In this document: one piece after another, positions 1 through 11,413 of the stretch
Layout: each line of letters begins with the position of its first letter
Numbering within the stretch: position 1 is the first letter of the stretch
Assembly: GCF_016545825.1 (NCBI RefSeq)
Contig: NC_052618.1
Coordinates: 8,919,398 to 8,983,397, forward strand
Direction of reading: 5' to 3'
Source of the DNA: Eucalyptus grandis
Taxonomy: Eukaryota; Streptophyta; Magnoliopsida; Myrtales; Myrtaceae
DNA: 64,000 nucleotides
Notes under the pieces: generated by a model
Told to the model about the DNA's origin: nothing
The model's database searches: none
Seen by the model: only the letters and a program-made list of their open reading frames with translations
Translations under genes and position numbers: made by a program

Positions 1-826
1 GTGATTAGAAACTGCTGTGCATCCTTAAATGTTTTAGCACTACACATGGCACACACAACCCGCCGCCCGACTCCGGGCCGCCATAGGATTTCTAGGATGG
101 TGTTAAGAAAGATACGACCTCGAACGCGAGACTGCGATGTAGAGGTTGCCTTTCTTTTCCCCGAATTTCTTAGCCGTGGTTAGAAGGGTATGCTGCTAAC
201 GCGAGACTGCGACGGGCGGATATCCTTTTAATCTCACCAAGCCTTCTCAGTTAGAAATCGAGCCGCACATATCATGCGCATGTCTATGTGATTGTCATCA
301 ATTTTCTCATGTGATGTAAGTTTTTTTTCGTGTACTTTGCAATTTACTTACCTTCCTGCATATATTGAGCGGTCCATGATTAGTTTAGGGTTTAATACCA
401 CGGTCAGTTAAATTTGAAAGTAATTGTTATAAAGTTTAAAAAAAAAACTTTTGCAAAAAAATTTACTTTCAGTTGATGTTTTTATTCTCAAGCATGTTAC
501 AAAATTCTTTTCCGCAAGAATTTTCATTTGCCTAAAAAAAGGGGATAGAAACCTTTTTCAAAATTTGTTGCAACTCATGCTTTCTTCGCCTTTCAAATTG
601 AAAATCTTTTTAGCTCATGTTAACATGTCACGTGCCCTTCTTCAATCCCATGTTTAGGAAATCCTCTACCTTTTCATGAATAAACAAAAATAGTAGGATT
701 AGGTTGTCATCATGGACTGACTCCCTATTTACGCCTTGTATTCACACACGTTTGTTTACTCATGACTAGGTAATCACGGAACGTTAACGTTCGCCGATCC
801 AGACTCGTTCAAAAGCAAGAGCAAGA

Positions 827-1848
827 ATGGCCGAAGAAAATGTACCAAGCCGTATTGCGGTCATGGAAAGTGAAATGAAGCAAGTCTTCAATGTGCTTCG
901 ACAACTTTCAAAGCAGATAGACTCCATCCAGGGCAAACTCACTCCCGCCCCGGCCTCAATCGAGGTATTGTTGCCACAATCATCTACTAAGGGTGATCAA
1001 GGTGGAGATACCGACGATAACATGCCCGAATTGGAGGATGATCCGCACCCAACCATGATCGAGAAAGCTAGGGCATGGCGTTTGTCTAAAAGCGAGCATG
1101 ACAAACGCCTCGAAAAGCTTGAGGAGAAGCTGAAACAACTGCAAGGCCTCCAAGATCCTACTTTGATGGACCTCTCCATTTATTCCAATGTGAAAATGCC
1201 GGAAAAATTCAAAATGCCTGAGTTTGAGAAGTACGATGGCACGACTTGCCCTAGGGCTCATTTGCAAATGTACTTGGTTCGAATGACCCAATACGTTAAT
1301 AATGCACCATTAATGATCCAGCTTGTTCCAATCAAGTCTAATAGGCCCCGCCCGAGATGGTACATTACAAAGAACATGAATCTCCTCGAAACATGGAGTG
1401 AAGTGAGTGAGGCATTCCTCAAGCAAAAGTATAAGTTCATAATGGACATTACCCTTCTCGTGAGGACCTTGAGCGAATCGAAAAGAAAAAGCATGAATCG
1501 TTCAAAGAATATACTATCCGATGGAGGAATCTGGCTGCCCAAATCAGTCCTGAACCAACCGATTTTGAGCTGAGAAAGATGTTCATCAAAACCCTCCCTT
1601 ACGAGTACCGTAATCGAATGGTAACCACGATCACCGAATCATTTAATCAACTCATTCCAGTAGGGGAGCAAATCGAGATAGGGTTGAGGGATGGTTGGTT
1701 CACTGAACCTACATCCACGGGCAGGTTCAGCATGAAGAAAGATAAAGAACCCCTGGTAGATGTCAATGCGACCTACAATCATTCTCCAATAATTCAGACA
1801 AGTGCAAGACAGAACAGACCACCAGCCGTCGGCCATCCCAAGCGTTAA
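827..1848 (+). pseudogene. Ty3/gypsy-type gag relic, frameshifted
   Basis: The first frame (827-1573, 248 codons) starts with a short coiled-coil-like leader (ESEMKQVFNVLRQLSKQI). A charged linker follows, then the motif KMPEFEKYDGTTCPRAHL, which resembles the start of the retrotransposon gag core domain of plant gypsy elements. Around 1450 the gag-like reading moves to another frame: 'ERIEKKKHESF' and 'RWRNLAAQ' are readable there, continuing into the 1579-1848 frame (MFIKTLPYEYRNRMV). One small indel therefore breaks the gene. The usual hydrophobic segment between the DGT motif and the Trp-Tyr pair also looks shortened. A downstream zinc knuckle or protease is not visible. Family assignment is from motif memory. 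Confidence 0.75.
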
Positions 1849-3663
1849 GAATAAGAGACAATTTACTCCTCTTCCCGGATCTCCGTCACTGTGCATCGGC
1901 AATCCTTCGGAAGAAGAACCTCCTTTCGATTGAGCCAAAGCGACCCAACGCTGAAAGTTTTTCCAACTATGACCCGTCAAAGATATGCGACTATCACATG
2001 GAAGAAGTGGGGCATTCGGCGATGAGTGTTTCGCCCTCAAGAGTCGAATCCATAACCTGTTAGACACTAAAGCTTTCTCATTCCAGAGCAATTCGCTCCC
2101 TGATCACACCGACAAAGTAAATGCGGTATTCAGTTCTGAAGACAGTTAGAGCAGAAATGTCGAAGCACATACTGCTGACATTCATCAAGGGCTGGCGAAG
2201 GCCGGGTATTATTCAGGCAATGAAGTGCCACCCCTAGCAACAGAGAAAGAAGGGCCAGATGACATCCCCGACATGTTTGGAGACCTTTTCATGGACACCA
2301 TCAATGAAGGACCGTAAGGGGAAATGGGTGCAGGCCCGCCGAGTAGAACCTTTTTAATTTCCTTTCGTATTCCCCTACGTGGGAACTTGTACCTCTTTCT
2401 TAAGTCTGGCTTGTTTTTATTTTCAACATTAGTTCCGCTTGAGGAACTAACTTTTGAAAACACTTTTCCAAAATGTAAATCCACCTATTAAATAAAGTTG
2501 AAAATATTTTGAGAGCATGAGGCGGTATCCCAAACCAGCCCGATGATGCTATCCAACCATGAAAAGAAAACATCATCCAAGGAGAATACTGAGGGCCGGG
2601 CTTCCTCATGCTTTTTCTCCCAAAAAAAATATTTTGAAAATGAAAAATATTTCATCACCAAAAGCTTTTGTCAAAATAAGATGATGAATTTAATCATGTT
2701 TGTCTCTTTAACTTTCTCACTTCATAGCATCCCCTTTTGATTTAGTGTGACAGAAGGCAGTTGAAACTGGCACATCGTGTGAACAGACCAAACTCGAGAA
2801 CACCCTTTTAAGAAAGCAGGGGCAAACAGAAATAATCATCACGTTTCAAAATGGTAAGTCCTATTCCCTGAACATAATGTCGAAAATGACATCCTCTCTC
2901 TTCCATCTACAGGAGACGAAGGATGGGACGTAATAGGCACAGGCATATTATCAAACTTGAAGCATGCATAGCATGATAGCTCATGGCAGGATGTCACAAG
3001 TTCATTGGCGGGACTTCCAGCTTCAACAAGCCAAGAAGCACAAAGAAGGAATTGCTTCTCTTCCTTTAAAGTGACTACTGTTAACAGGGAGAAAATCTAG
3101 ACAGTCAAAGCGATCTATAGCCTCACACCCTGGACAATGACTTTGGAATCTAGAAACTTCACTCCAGACGCATATTCTTCCAATGAGTAATTGCCATCAG
3201 AAAGCTTGAGATTTTTTATCTCAGATTCCATAGAAGCTTGAGGTACATGACTTTTGCCCAATGATGCTATAAGGAGAAATTCCACAGAAGGAAGGCGTTG
3301 AAGATAAATCAACAACCATCAATCATGCATACGTGGCCATGAGTGAGGAAGGCCAATTGAAAGAAATGTCAAACTATGCCAAGATAAAGAGGCCATCATC
3401 GACATTCAAATATCTTTAGAGCTAGCACATACAAGCTTTGGGGAAGAGTAATTTGGTATCGTTTCCAATACTCCCCACTCTTTGAATTCACTTTTGACAT
3501 ATTTTCTCCTATTGACAGGAAACATAGGATTCAAGAAACAAGCTTAATGGTTAATTTGGGCAAATCAGATGACCCATATCGATTTACCTAACTTGGTATG
3601 AAAGGAAGTGTCGTCCAGGAGCCGGTTCGGTTAAATAAAAAAAGAAGCGCCCTACGGACACCA

Positions 3664-3760
3664 TCGGCGCCTCTAGCCGAGTGGTATCCGGGAAGAAGCA
3701 AAAAGGTCCGAAGTCGAGGGTTCGAATCTCCGACGCGGTAGTTAGCTGCTTGGTAAAAAA
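3664..3760 (+). repeat. tRNA-derived SINE-like head with A-rich tail
   Basis: An A-box-like TAGCCGAGTGG (3674-3684) and a B-box-like GGTTCGAATCT (3719-3729) sit about 45 bp apart, as in pol III promoters of tRNA genes. The ends do not pair into an acceptor stem and the D and anticodon arms are not convincing, so this is not a working tRNA gene. An A-rich tail follows (about 3755-3772). This fits a tRNA-derived SINE or a tRNA pseudogene. No clear target-site duplication was seen. Confidence 0.45.
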
Positions 3761-5954
3761 ATAATAAAAAAATTTTGCTTCTCTTGCGCCAGCAAATTAC
3801 GAGAGAGCAGATGACCTAACGAAGCAAAAGACATAGGACTTCGTGTCCCACTTGCACTTCAGGTCCATCCAATCTAGTGAAGGGTAATGTTGTATCACTT
3901 CCAAGTTATTCGACTCTTGAAAGAGTTTTTGACTAACATGATCCCTTTTATTTGTTGCAGGATCACTTGACCGTAAAAAAAATTGCGAATAACAAATCAA
4001 GGAAAGACATGTCAAACTCTGATAAGCTCTCCTAAGCGAAATGGCATCCTGAGTAATCACCAAAGCAAATGACAGAAAATCTTCAGGCCTCAACTCGCCA
4101 AACTAATTGATCTACTCATACATCTTCTCTTCTGCAGGGGCAAAAGCAGAGATGCCCGATCAGATTCCCAACCTCGACTGATCATTCATGTGTCATATTC
4201 TTAATCAATAGGGACAACCATCGACGTCCATTTGCGAATAACCCTTTTGATGTTCAAAATCTAACATATTTGGAAACACCACTATGTTAGCCCCTAAAGT
4301 TGTCAATAGGGTATTTTTTGAGTCAAAACCATTCACTTGTTTTGAAGAGTTCAAACTCCATCATATTCGAAATGTTGCATGTCGTTTCCAAATGAATTCT
4401 GCATGATGATTTTGCCTGTCTAAGTCACTGATTCCACTGAGGATTATTAGAATAGACAGCTAAGTGAAGAATACAAGATTAATTGAGCATGCTGGATGAG
4501 GTGCGTCAGAATGATGAAAGGCAAGCCATATCCTACACACAGTCCCCTATCTATACACTTGTGAGATGAGTGCAGAAGATTCCATAGCTGCAGGGTAAAG
4601 AGTTCTCTTGCGAATGGTACGATAACCAAAACAGTGAGAGGCATTTCATTGCTCACCCCATTGAGCCCCATACACTGATGAAATTTCTGTCCTATCCCTG
4701 TCAAGAGCCACCCCACACTGGGGCAGATCGGAGGCGAAACAGCATCACAAGGTGAGAAGAGAGATAGAAATTTTATTGCTCGCACTTGCATCAATCTTCG
4801 GGTGTCTTTATTGCATATGAACACTCATGTTAATTTAAGTGCCCTAGAGTCATGAAGAGTAATTCTTTCTTTACGCACTTGTATCTATTGTACAACTCAA
4901 TTGAGTCTATAAATTCACCCTCACATGGAGGCAAAGCAGAAGCTACTGCCGTTTGAGCAGCATAATCAAAAGCGCCGACAAAAGATGAAGACTCAATAGT
5001 CTAACAAAGGCGTTTGCTTGAACTTGTCAAGATTAGCTCTCAAGCAACAAGAATGAAAAAAACATGGGCATAAAAAAGCAGTGTACCTGGTAAAAGTAAG
5101 GTCAATGCCCATAAATGAAGAACTGGAATAAAAATAGGGGCATGAAAAAGCAGTGTGCCCGGTAAAAGCAAGGCCAATGCCCCCCAGTCAAAAATGCAGC
5201 CAAGAAAATGTTGCTGTTATGGTCCATAGAACCTCTATTTGACGGTGAGAAGAAAGACTGGTGACAAATGCCAAGGCAATCACCAGCTCTCACCCTTTTA
5301 CACATAAATCAAGCCTACATTACATCCCATTGTAAAAGTCTCTTCAGACTAGGGGCACTTCAATTAACGTAGGATTTCATATGTCTATAAGCATCGCTCG
5401 AAGAAGTACGAGCAAGACTATTCTATCTCTTTTCGTAGGTCTCTTGACTTGCAAGCCCGGAGATGATCGTGCGGCACTTCGTTCATGAGCCTTGACCTCG
5501 ACGGTCCCATTGATGAGCTATTGACCAAGTCTTCATCACAATTTCAACAAAGACCTCTCACATTGGTAAAGTCGTATCACTTGCGAGAATACTCAGATCC
5601 CTACTGACATGATGACAGTGAGAAGTGTGGTCCTTATAAATCCTACATCAATGGTCAGGATAGCCTTTTCCATGAGAGAGAGTGGAAAGTCCTTTCAGAC
5701 TGAAAGTCCCTCATCTGGCATGCTCAAGACATCTACATTTGGAATGAAGGTTGTCTTTCAAATTTTCCTCAGTAGAATTCGGATGATGCCAAAACTGACA
5801 AAATTGTCATGCATGAATCCCATTTAAACTCATGAATTTACTGCATATACAATCATGTGTGCATATTGTGCAAATAGTAGACATACTCTCAGAAATCAGA
5901 GATATTGCCAGGTAAGCATATCCCTGTCCCAATTTGTCTTAAAGTACCTATCAC

Positions 5955-6430
5955 TGTCTAGGTACTCTCTTCTTGACACTCAACCTATTCGAGTTGTCCC
6001 TTGAGTTTCGATTCACTTTGCTATCTTAGCATCCCATTGTCTTTGAGTACCGGCCACGGTTCGGATACTCCTTTTCCCGACACTCGACCGTCCGAGTTGT
6101 CCTCGAGTATTGATACTTGCGACTGTCCAGTATCCCTTTATTTTTAGGTACCTCCCACTGTCTAGGTACTCTCTTCTTGACACTCGACCTATTCGAGTTG
6201 TCCCTTGAGTTTCGATGCTTACTGCTGTCTTAGCATCCCAATGTTTTTGAGTACCGGCCACCGTTCGGATACTCCCTTTTCCTGACATTCGACCTGTTCG
6301 AGTTGTCCCCAGAGTATTGATACTTGTGACTGACCAAGTATCTCTTGGAATACCTACTGCTGTCTAGGTATCCCCATATCGTCAAAGTACCCATCGTTGT
6401 CCAGGTACTTCCTTTTCATGACACTCAACT
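5955..6430. repeat. Degenerate tandem repeat, ~205-bp period with ~100-bp sub-units
   Basis: The segment beginning AGGTACTCTCTTCTTGACAC occurs near 5961 and again near 6166. Intermediate related copies lie near 6062, 6267 and 6407, each carrying a form of 'cgAGTTGTCC'. This gives a two-level repeat. It lies inside the retroelement, upstream of the next two tandem blocks. Confidence 0.7.
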
Positions 6431-6662
6431 TGCCCAAGTTGTCCCCAAATAATAGCAGTTGTTCAAGCATTCCACTACTTTGTGTGCCCGCGCCTACCTG
6501 TGTATGCTTTCTTACACTTGGACCAACCGAGTGGTCCTGTGTTGTATCATTAAATACTTGTGTTCATCCAAGTATTCCAAGATTTTGTTGTGGCTATCCA
6601 GGTGTTCCACCCCTTTTAAGTGCCTGCGGCCATCCAGGTAAGCCTCGTGCTACATTCAAGTT

Positions 6663-7290
6663 TATGTTACCAGGAGGTGAGAGACCTTCATGAATATGCG
6701 AGGCACGTCCTCAATATTCCCAATTACCAGGAGGTGAGAGACCTTCATGAATATCTGAGGCACGTCCTCAATATTCCCAATTACCAGGAGGTGAGAGACC
6801 TTCATGAATATCCAAGGTACGTCCTCGATATTCCCAACTACCAGAGGTGAGAGACCTTCACGAATATCCTGTGTACATCCTCGATATTCCCTTTACCAGG
6901 AGGTGAGAGACCTTCATGAATATGCGAGGCACGTCCTCAATATTCCCAATTATCAGGAGGTGAGAGACCTTCATGAATATCTGAGGCACGTCCTCAATAT
7001 TCCCAATTACCAGGAGGTGAAAGACCTTCATGAATATCCAAGGTACGTCCTCGATATTCCCCTTTACCAGGAGGTGAGAGACCTTCACGAATATGTGAGG
7101 CACGTCCTCGATATTCCCAATTACCAGGAGGTGAGAGACCTTCATGAATATCCAAGGTACACCCTCGATATTCCCAATTACCAGGAGGCGAGAGACCCTC
7201 ATGAATATCCAAGGTACGTCCTCGATATTCCCACTACCAGGAGGTGAGAAACCTTCACGTATATGCAAGACCCATCCTCGATATTTCCAC
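6663..7290. repeat. Tandem array of eleven ~57-59-bp units
   Basis: The core AGGTGAGAGACCTTCATGAA recurs about eleven times at 56-59-bp spacing, head to tail, with units differing by a few substitutions. Most spacing is 57 bp, a multiple of three, so a 19-residue peptide unit (YQEVRDLHEY...) repeats in an open frame on the plus strand and another stays open on the minus strand. I regard these frames as by-products of the period, not genes. Confidence 0.9.
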
Positions 7291-7439
7291 ACGAATATCT
7301 CAGGTATGCCTTGATTCTTCCTTCAGAGTTTGTACCTGTGATTGTCCAGGTACCCCTTCGATACTTATGATCATCCAAGTATCCCCCAAGAGTTTGTACT
7401 TGTGATCATCCAAGTACTATCTCCCAACAAACAGATGCC

Positions 7440-8040
7440 CTGAGAAAGGTCGGCGCATCTCCCGTCAAGGCGACCGAAGAAAGGTTCGGGTCCTAGACAA
7501 AACAACTTATTGCTCTAACAAGCGATCGAAGAAAGGTTCGGGTCCTGGAAAAGCAATTCCCCGTCAAGGCGATCAAGAAAGGTTCGGGTCCTAAACAAAC
7601 CAACTTATTGCTCTAACAGCGATCAAGAAAGGTTCGGGTCCCTGGAAAAGTAATTCCCCGTCAAGGCGACCGAAGAAAGGTTCGGGTCCTAGACAAATCA
7701 CTTATTGCTCTAACAGGCGACCGAAGAAAGGTTTGGGTCCTGGAAAAGCAATTCCCCGTCAAGGCGACCGAAGAAAGGTTCGAGTCCTAGACAAACCAAC
7801 TTATTGCTCTAATAGGCGACCGAAGAAAGGTTCGGGTCTTGGAAAAGCAATTCCCAGTGCAACCGAAGAAAGGTTCGGGTCCTAAACAAACCATTGATTG
7901 TTTTAACAGGCGACCAAAGAATGGTTCGGGTCCTGGAAAAGCAATTCCCCGTCAAGGCGACCGAAGAAAGGTTCGGGTCCTAGACAAACCCACTTATTGC
8001 TCCAATAGGTGACCGAAGAATGGTTCGGGTCCTAGAGAAG
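7440..8040. repeat. Tandem array of about six ~97-bp units
   Basis: CCCCGTCAAGGCGACCGAAG or a close variant recurs near 7463, 7559, 7655, 7755, 7849 and 7945. Each unit itself contains two copies of GAAGAAAGGTTCGGGTCC separated by a CTTATTGCTCTAAC segment. It lies just upstream of the 3' LTR, where Tat/Ogre elements often carry tandem repeats. Confidence 0.9.
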
Positions 8041-8294
8041 CAACCTCATCATATCACCAGGTAAGATGACGCCTTGATACTTACCAAAACTCGGGGTTCA
8101 CACCCTATCTCACTCACTCCCTAGGTAAGTAACTACGGTGTATCTTCTTATCCGTCTTAGTATATGTAATGTTATATTGCTCATTTTCTGCATAGGACAA
8201 TAAGTGCCAAATAAAATATAATCTATTGCATATGTATAGACAAAATTTAGGTATCATGTTTGTCTTTGAATGCAACTTCTGCGAACTCACCTTC

Positions 8295-8303
8295 AAAGAG
8301 GGG
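8295..8303 (+). other. Polypurine tract of the LTR element
   Basis: AAAGAGGGG ends four bases before the LTR start (TGTTGACACC at 8308). This is the position of the plus-strand primer site in LTR retrotransposons and gives the element's orientation as plus. Confidence 0.7.
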
Positions 8304-8307
8304 CAAC

Positions 8308-10354
8308 TGTTGACACCTAAAATTTTGATTAGGTTATTAATTAGCTTAAGTTTCTTTATTTTTGTATTTTGCCTCTTTTTCAGATAAATTCAATAAAAAC
8401 AAAAAGAAAACAAGAAAAAACAAAAGAAAGCAAAAGCAAGCGGCCCCTTTTTTTTTCTTCACGTGGGCTCGCACGACTTGCCCCCCTTTTTTTCTCTCGT
8501 CTTCTTCCTCCCATCTTCTTCCTTCCTCCTTCTTCCGCCTTTGCAAGTCATGCGCTGCGACGAAGATGCGCTTGAGCACCACCTACAACAATGTGAGAGG
8601 AGCGTAGGCCGGTGGCTGAGAGGACGCGGCATTGATGGCGAGCAAGCCTCCATGGAAGGGGAGGAACTGACGCCGGTTCGGCCGGCGAAGGAAGGCTGGT
8701 TGGCACACCAAGGACCGCCGGCCTAGCCTCCGTCGACCGGTACCCCCGCGCCTATAAATAGGGTGTCGGGGGGAAGGCTAAAGAACAGAAAACTCCAAGA
8801 TCTTCCTCTTGAGAGACTTCAAGGGGGAAATCAAAGAGCGAGCGAAGGATCGGGTCGCAAGCTAAACGACCTCCCACCGAGAGACATCGGGGGAGGCCGG
8901 CGGCAAGCGAACCCAGATCCGCGAGCAGGTGAGCTTGAGAGGGAGAGATCTGAGCATGAAGGGTCAGATTTGAGGGTAGAGGCCGAGCGAGGTCAGCCGG
9001 AGGAGTGAGGTTCTGCTGCTGCTGTTCCCCGCCCCGACACCGCGCCGCGACTGACCCGCCAACGCCACACCAGATCTGGAAAGCTAACGGACTGCCGTAG
9101 CTGCCCCATCGTCGTCACACGCACCTGCACCCCCCAGATCCGCTGTTGCTTCGGAGCTCAAAGAACCACCGCGACTCGGAGCCCCGTCGCGGAGTTCCCC
9201 CGTGGCCGGGTCGTCACCATTCCCCACGCCGCGCGCCATATCTTCTCCACAAGCGGTATCAGCCCCTCTTGGTCGTCGTCGTTTCTGCTCGCCACTCCTC
9301 GCCGTCCTCTGCGTTGCTGTCGTCGACGACGCAAGCCGCCGCCCTAGCCCCTCCACCAGCGTCGCGAGTTGAGAGGAGAGGGAGAGGGAGTCGCGAAGCC
9401 GGGTGGAATCGGGTCGGGCGGATGACCCGGTTCCCTAAGGGTTTTACTCGCTTGGGCGGGACCGCCCGGTTTGCAAACCGGGCGAGTATTTTCGTGGGCC
9501 CGGTCATCTAGGCATGTTTGTGCACGGACTGTTCTTCGCGGAAGGGCCCAATTTTGTTGTGGGCTTGGGCCCCTTGCCAAAAAAAAAAAAAAAGAAGAAA
9601 AAATCTGAGTCGGGCCCGCGTTCGGGTCCGGTCGGACCCAACCCGCGGATCCGACCCCGGTTGGCTTTTTAAATTTTATTTTAAATAATATTTAAATAAA
9701 TAAATATTTTCCAAAAAATAAATAATAATTTATTTTCGAAAAAAAATGTTTTAATTTCCAGAAAAATCGAAAAATATTAAAATGTTGAAAAATGTTTTAT
9801 TTTCCGAAAAATAAAAAAAATAAAAATATTCCATATTTTCCAAAAAATGCCAAAAATCCAAAAAAAGCCAAAAATTCATGAAAAAGCCAAAAAATTCAGA
9901 AAAAGCCAAAAAGACTTGTATTTTTCCAAAATACCAAAAATCCCTTTTGTGTCAAAAAAAAATTAGAAAAGGACTCAAAAAAATGTTTTTCCTCCCAAAA
10001 TGCATGGAAAATCCCTCGAACATCCAAAAACCTCGGGTTTAAACAAGATTAGATACCGAAAGGGCATTAGTAATTAACTAGTGTAATCAAGTCCCCAATC
10101 CTAATTTCTCTGGTTGCGCAGGAGTGAGTATTTCTCCCGATACTTCACTTGGGTTTCTAATCAACCCACCAAAAATCGATTAGTGGCGACTCCAATTTAA
10201 AAATTGATTTACGGGTTAAAAAATCAGACTATTAAAGTCGTGAATTGGTGGACTTGGGAGAGTCCAGCTTAACTAATTTCAGCCGAGCCATTAGCCTCCT
10301 TTAGGCGCTCGTACCCGATTGCGGGCGCAAAAAAAAAAAAAAGAGGTCGCGACA
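8308..10354 (+). mobile_element. 3' LTR (~2.05 kb) of the Tat/Ogre-like element
   Basis: It begins TGTTGACACC just after a polypurine tract and ends GTCGCGACA, giving the TG...CA termini expected of an LTR. Inside are a GC-rich part (8450-9660) with a TATA box and an AT-rich part (9670-10020). A GC-rich tail near the end carries GTACCCGATTGCGGGCGC and a poly-A run. Short open frames in the GC-rich part overlap on both strands and look non-coding. The matching 5' LTR lies outside the window. A related end in reverse orientation is seen at 16303. Confidence 0.75.
8753..8760 (+). promoter_or_regulatory. LTR TATA box
   Basis: TATAAATA sits in CGCGCCTATAAATAGGG about 445 bp into the LTR, a normal place for the end of U3. 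Transcription would start around 8780-8790 if the LTR is active. Confidence 0.5.
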
Positions 10355-10786
10355 CGGATCAATCAAATAAACTGTGTAATACTTACACCGAGTCAAATCC
10401 AAAGCTAACATGTACACACAAAATTGGAGGAAATTCACATGCGTGCAAGACAATAAAAAGTGTGCGAGTCTGGAGGCCAGGAAAATGGAAGAAGAATAAA
10501 ATTGAAAATTCAGAATAGAAGCGAAAATTCAAATTTGGCCATGGCCCTAATAGCCCTTATTGCAGGAAGATCAGTTGACATGCTTGATGAGTCAAAAATT
10601 AGAATTAATGGGATAGGAGCGCTAACTTCTTCCTTCGCCAAACCTCATCCACCGATAACTTCCTTGCCTCTGTCTGACCGCCACATTGCCACGGTCTCTG
10701 ACTCATCATCGCATGCTGATGTGATGTCCGTCAGCCTAGAACTGTGGTGTAGTCTCACATCTGTTGAACCGATGCCATGCCCTTGG
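10355..10786. other. Flank between LTR and NLR fragment, no supported gene
   Basis: I see no motif here. Open frames on the plus strand in 10460-10891 overlap the antisense of the LRR fragment and are not credible as genes. Confidence 0.6.
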
Positions 10787-11338
10787 TTAGTTCCAATTAT
10801 AGAGATGGGAACATCGCCATCTAGTGACGTTTTGGGGATTGTAGGATTGGCGATCCGTTACAATCAGCTGAGAAATATCAGTGTATTCTAGAAGTAGGAC
10901 CTGCAAAGACGATAATCCCGTAATGTTGCATTCACCTTTCAAACATCTACAGCCTGAGAAATCTATCTCTTCTAGACTCTCTAGATTCCTAATGCCCCCA
11001 GGAAATTCTCCCAGAAAAGTGCGAGCCATCTTTAATACTTTCAAGTTTCTCAAATCCTGAACAGACGTAGGTAGTTTGTCAACTACCGTGTCCGAAAGAT
11101 CCATGACTTGCAGCTGCGTGAGCTTTCCAATGGAATCCGGCAATTTCCACAAGCTCCTGCAGTTTCTCAGAGATAGCGTCTGGAGATTCTCCAGCAATCC
11201 GATAGAACAAGGGAGCTCACTCAGTTCAGTCTCGTCCAATGCTAGGTACGAAAGAGATTTCAAGTTACCAATTGAATTGGGTAGAGACAAGAATTTACAG
11301 TTGCAAGAACTCAGAATATTAAGCTTCCCATAGGAAGA
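10787..11338 (-). pseudogene. NLR leucine-rich-repeat fragment
   Basis: On the minus strand about 180 codons encode regular plant-type LRRs, for example LPNSIGNLKSLSYLALDE, LPCSIGLLENLQTLSLRNC and LPTSVQDLRNLKVLKMA. Each unit is about 23 residues with the LxxLxxLxL pattern. The frame opens within repeats (KLNILSSCNCKFLSLP) and has no start, TIR or NB-ARC part upstream, and it ends shortly after the last repeat at a stop at 10787. It is a 3' piece of a TNL-type disease-resistance gene. It lies head-to-head with the second NLR relic that begins at 11414 on the plus strand. The two have similar but clearly diverged LRRs, so they are separate paralogues. Confidence 0.8.
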
Positions 11339-11413
11339 TGATATGCAACTAGATAAGACAATATAGTGAAGAGCGATTAACTACGATCTTATGTTAAAAT
11401 TGCAATCAAAATA

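Larger units (their letters stand above)
1..8307 (+). mobile_element. Internal region of a large pol-less LTR retrotransposon (Tat/Ogre-like), 5' end off-window
   Basis: The stretch carries a decayed gag near 827-1848, then more than 6 kb without any reverse transcriptase, integrase or RNase H motif that I can find. Three tandem-repeat blocks follow (about 5955-6430, 6663-7290 and 7440-8040), then a purine tract abutting a full 3' LTR. Tandem repeats between the coding part and the 3' LTR are known in the Tat/Ogre group of plant Ty3/gypsy elements. Lack of pol makes it a LARD-like non-autonomous element or an internally deleted one. The 5' LTR is not in the window, so element length and target duplication cannot be checked. 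Apart from the sub-features listed separately, 2100-5950 holds only short unsupported reading frames. Confidence 0.7.

Noticed and set aside
3664..3745. Functional tRNA gene
   Set aside because: No acceptor-stem pairing and no convincing anticodon arm despite good A and B boxes.
6858..7292. Minus-strand 144-codon frame across the 57-bp repeats
   Set aside because: It mirrors the plus-strand repeat frame; the open state follows from a 57-bp period without stops.
6663..8040. CRISPR-like look of regularly spaced repeats
   Set aside because: Units are directly adjacent, without unique spacers, and lie in a plant retroelement.
8362..9580. Overlapping frames in the GC-rich part of the LTR
   Set aside because: Open in several frames on both strands within the U3/R/U5 region; composition effect.
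10460..10891. 143-codon plus-strand frame
   Set aside because: Largely overlaps the antisense of the LRR fragment and shows no motif.
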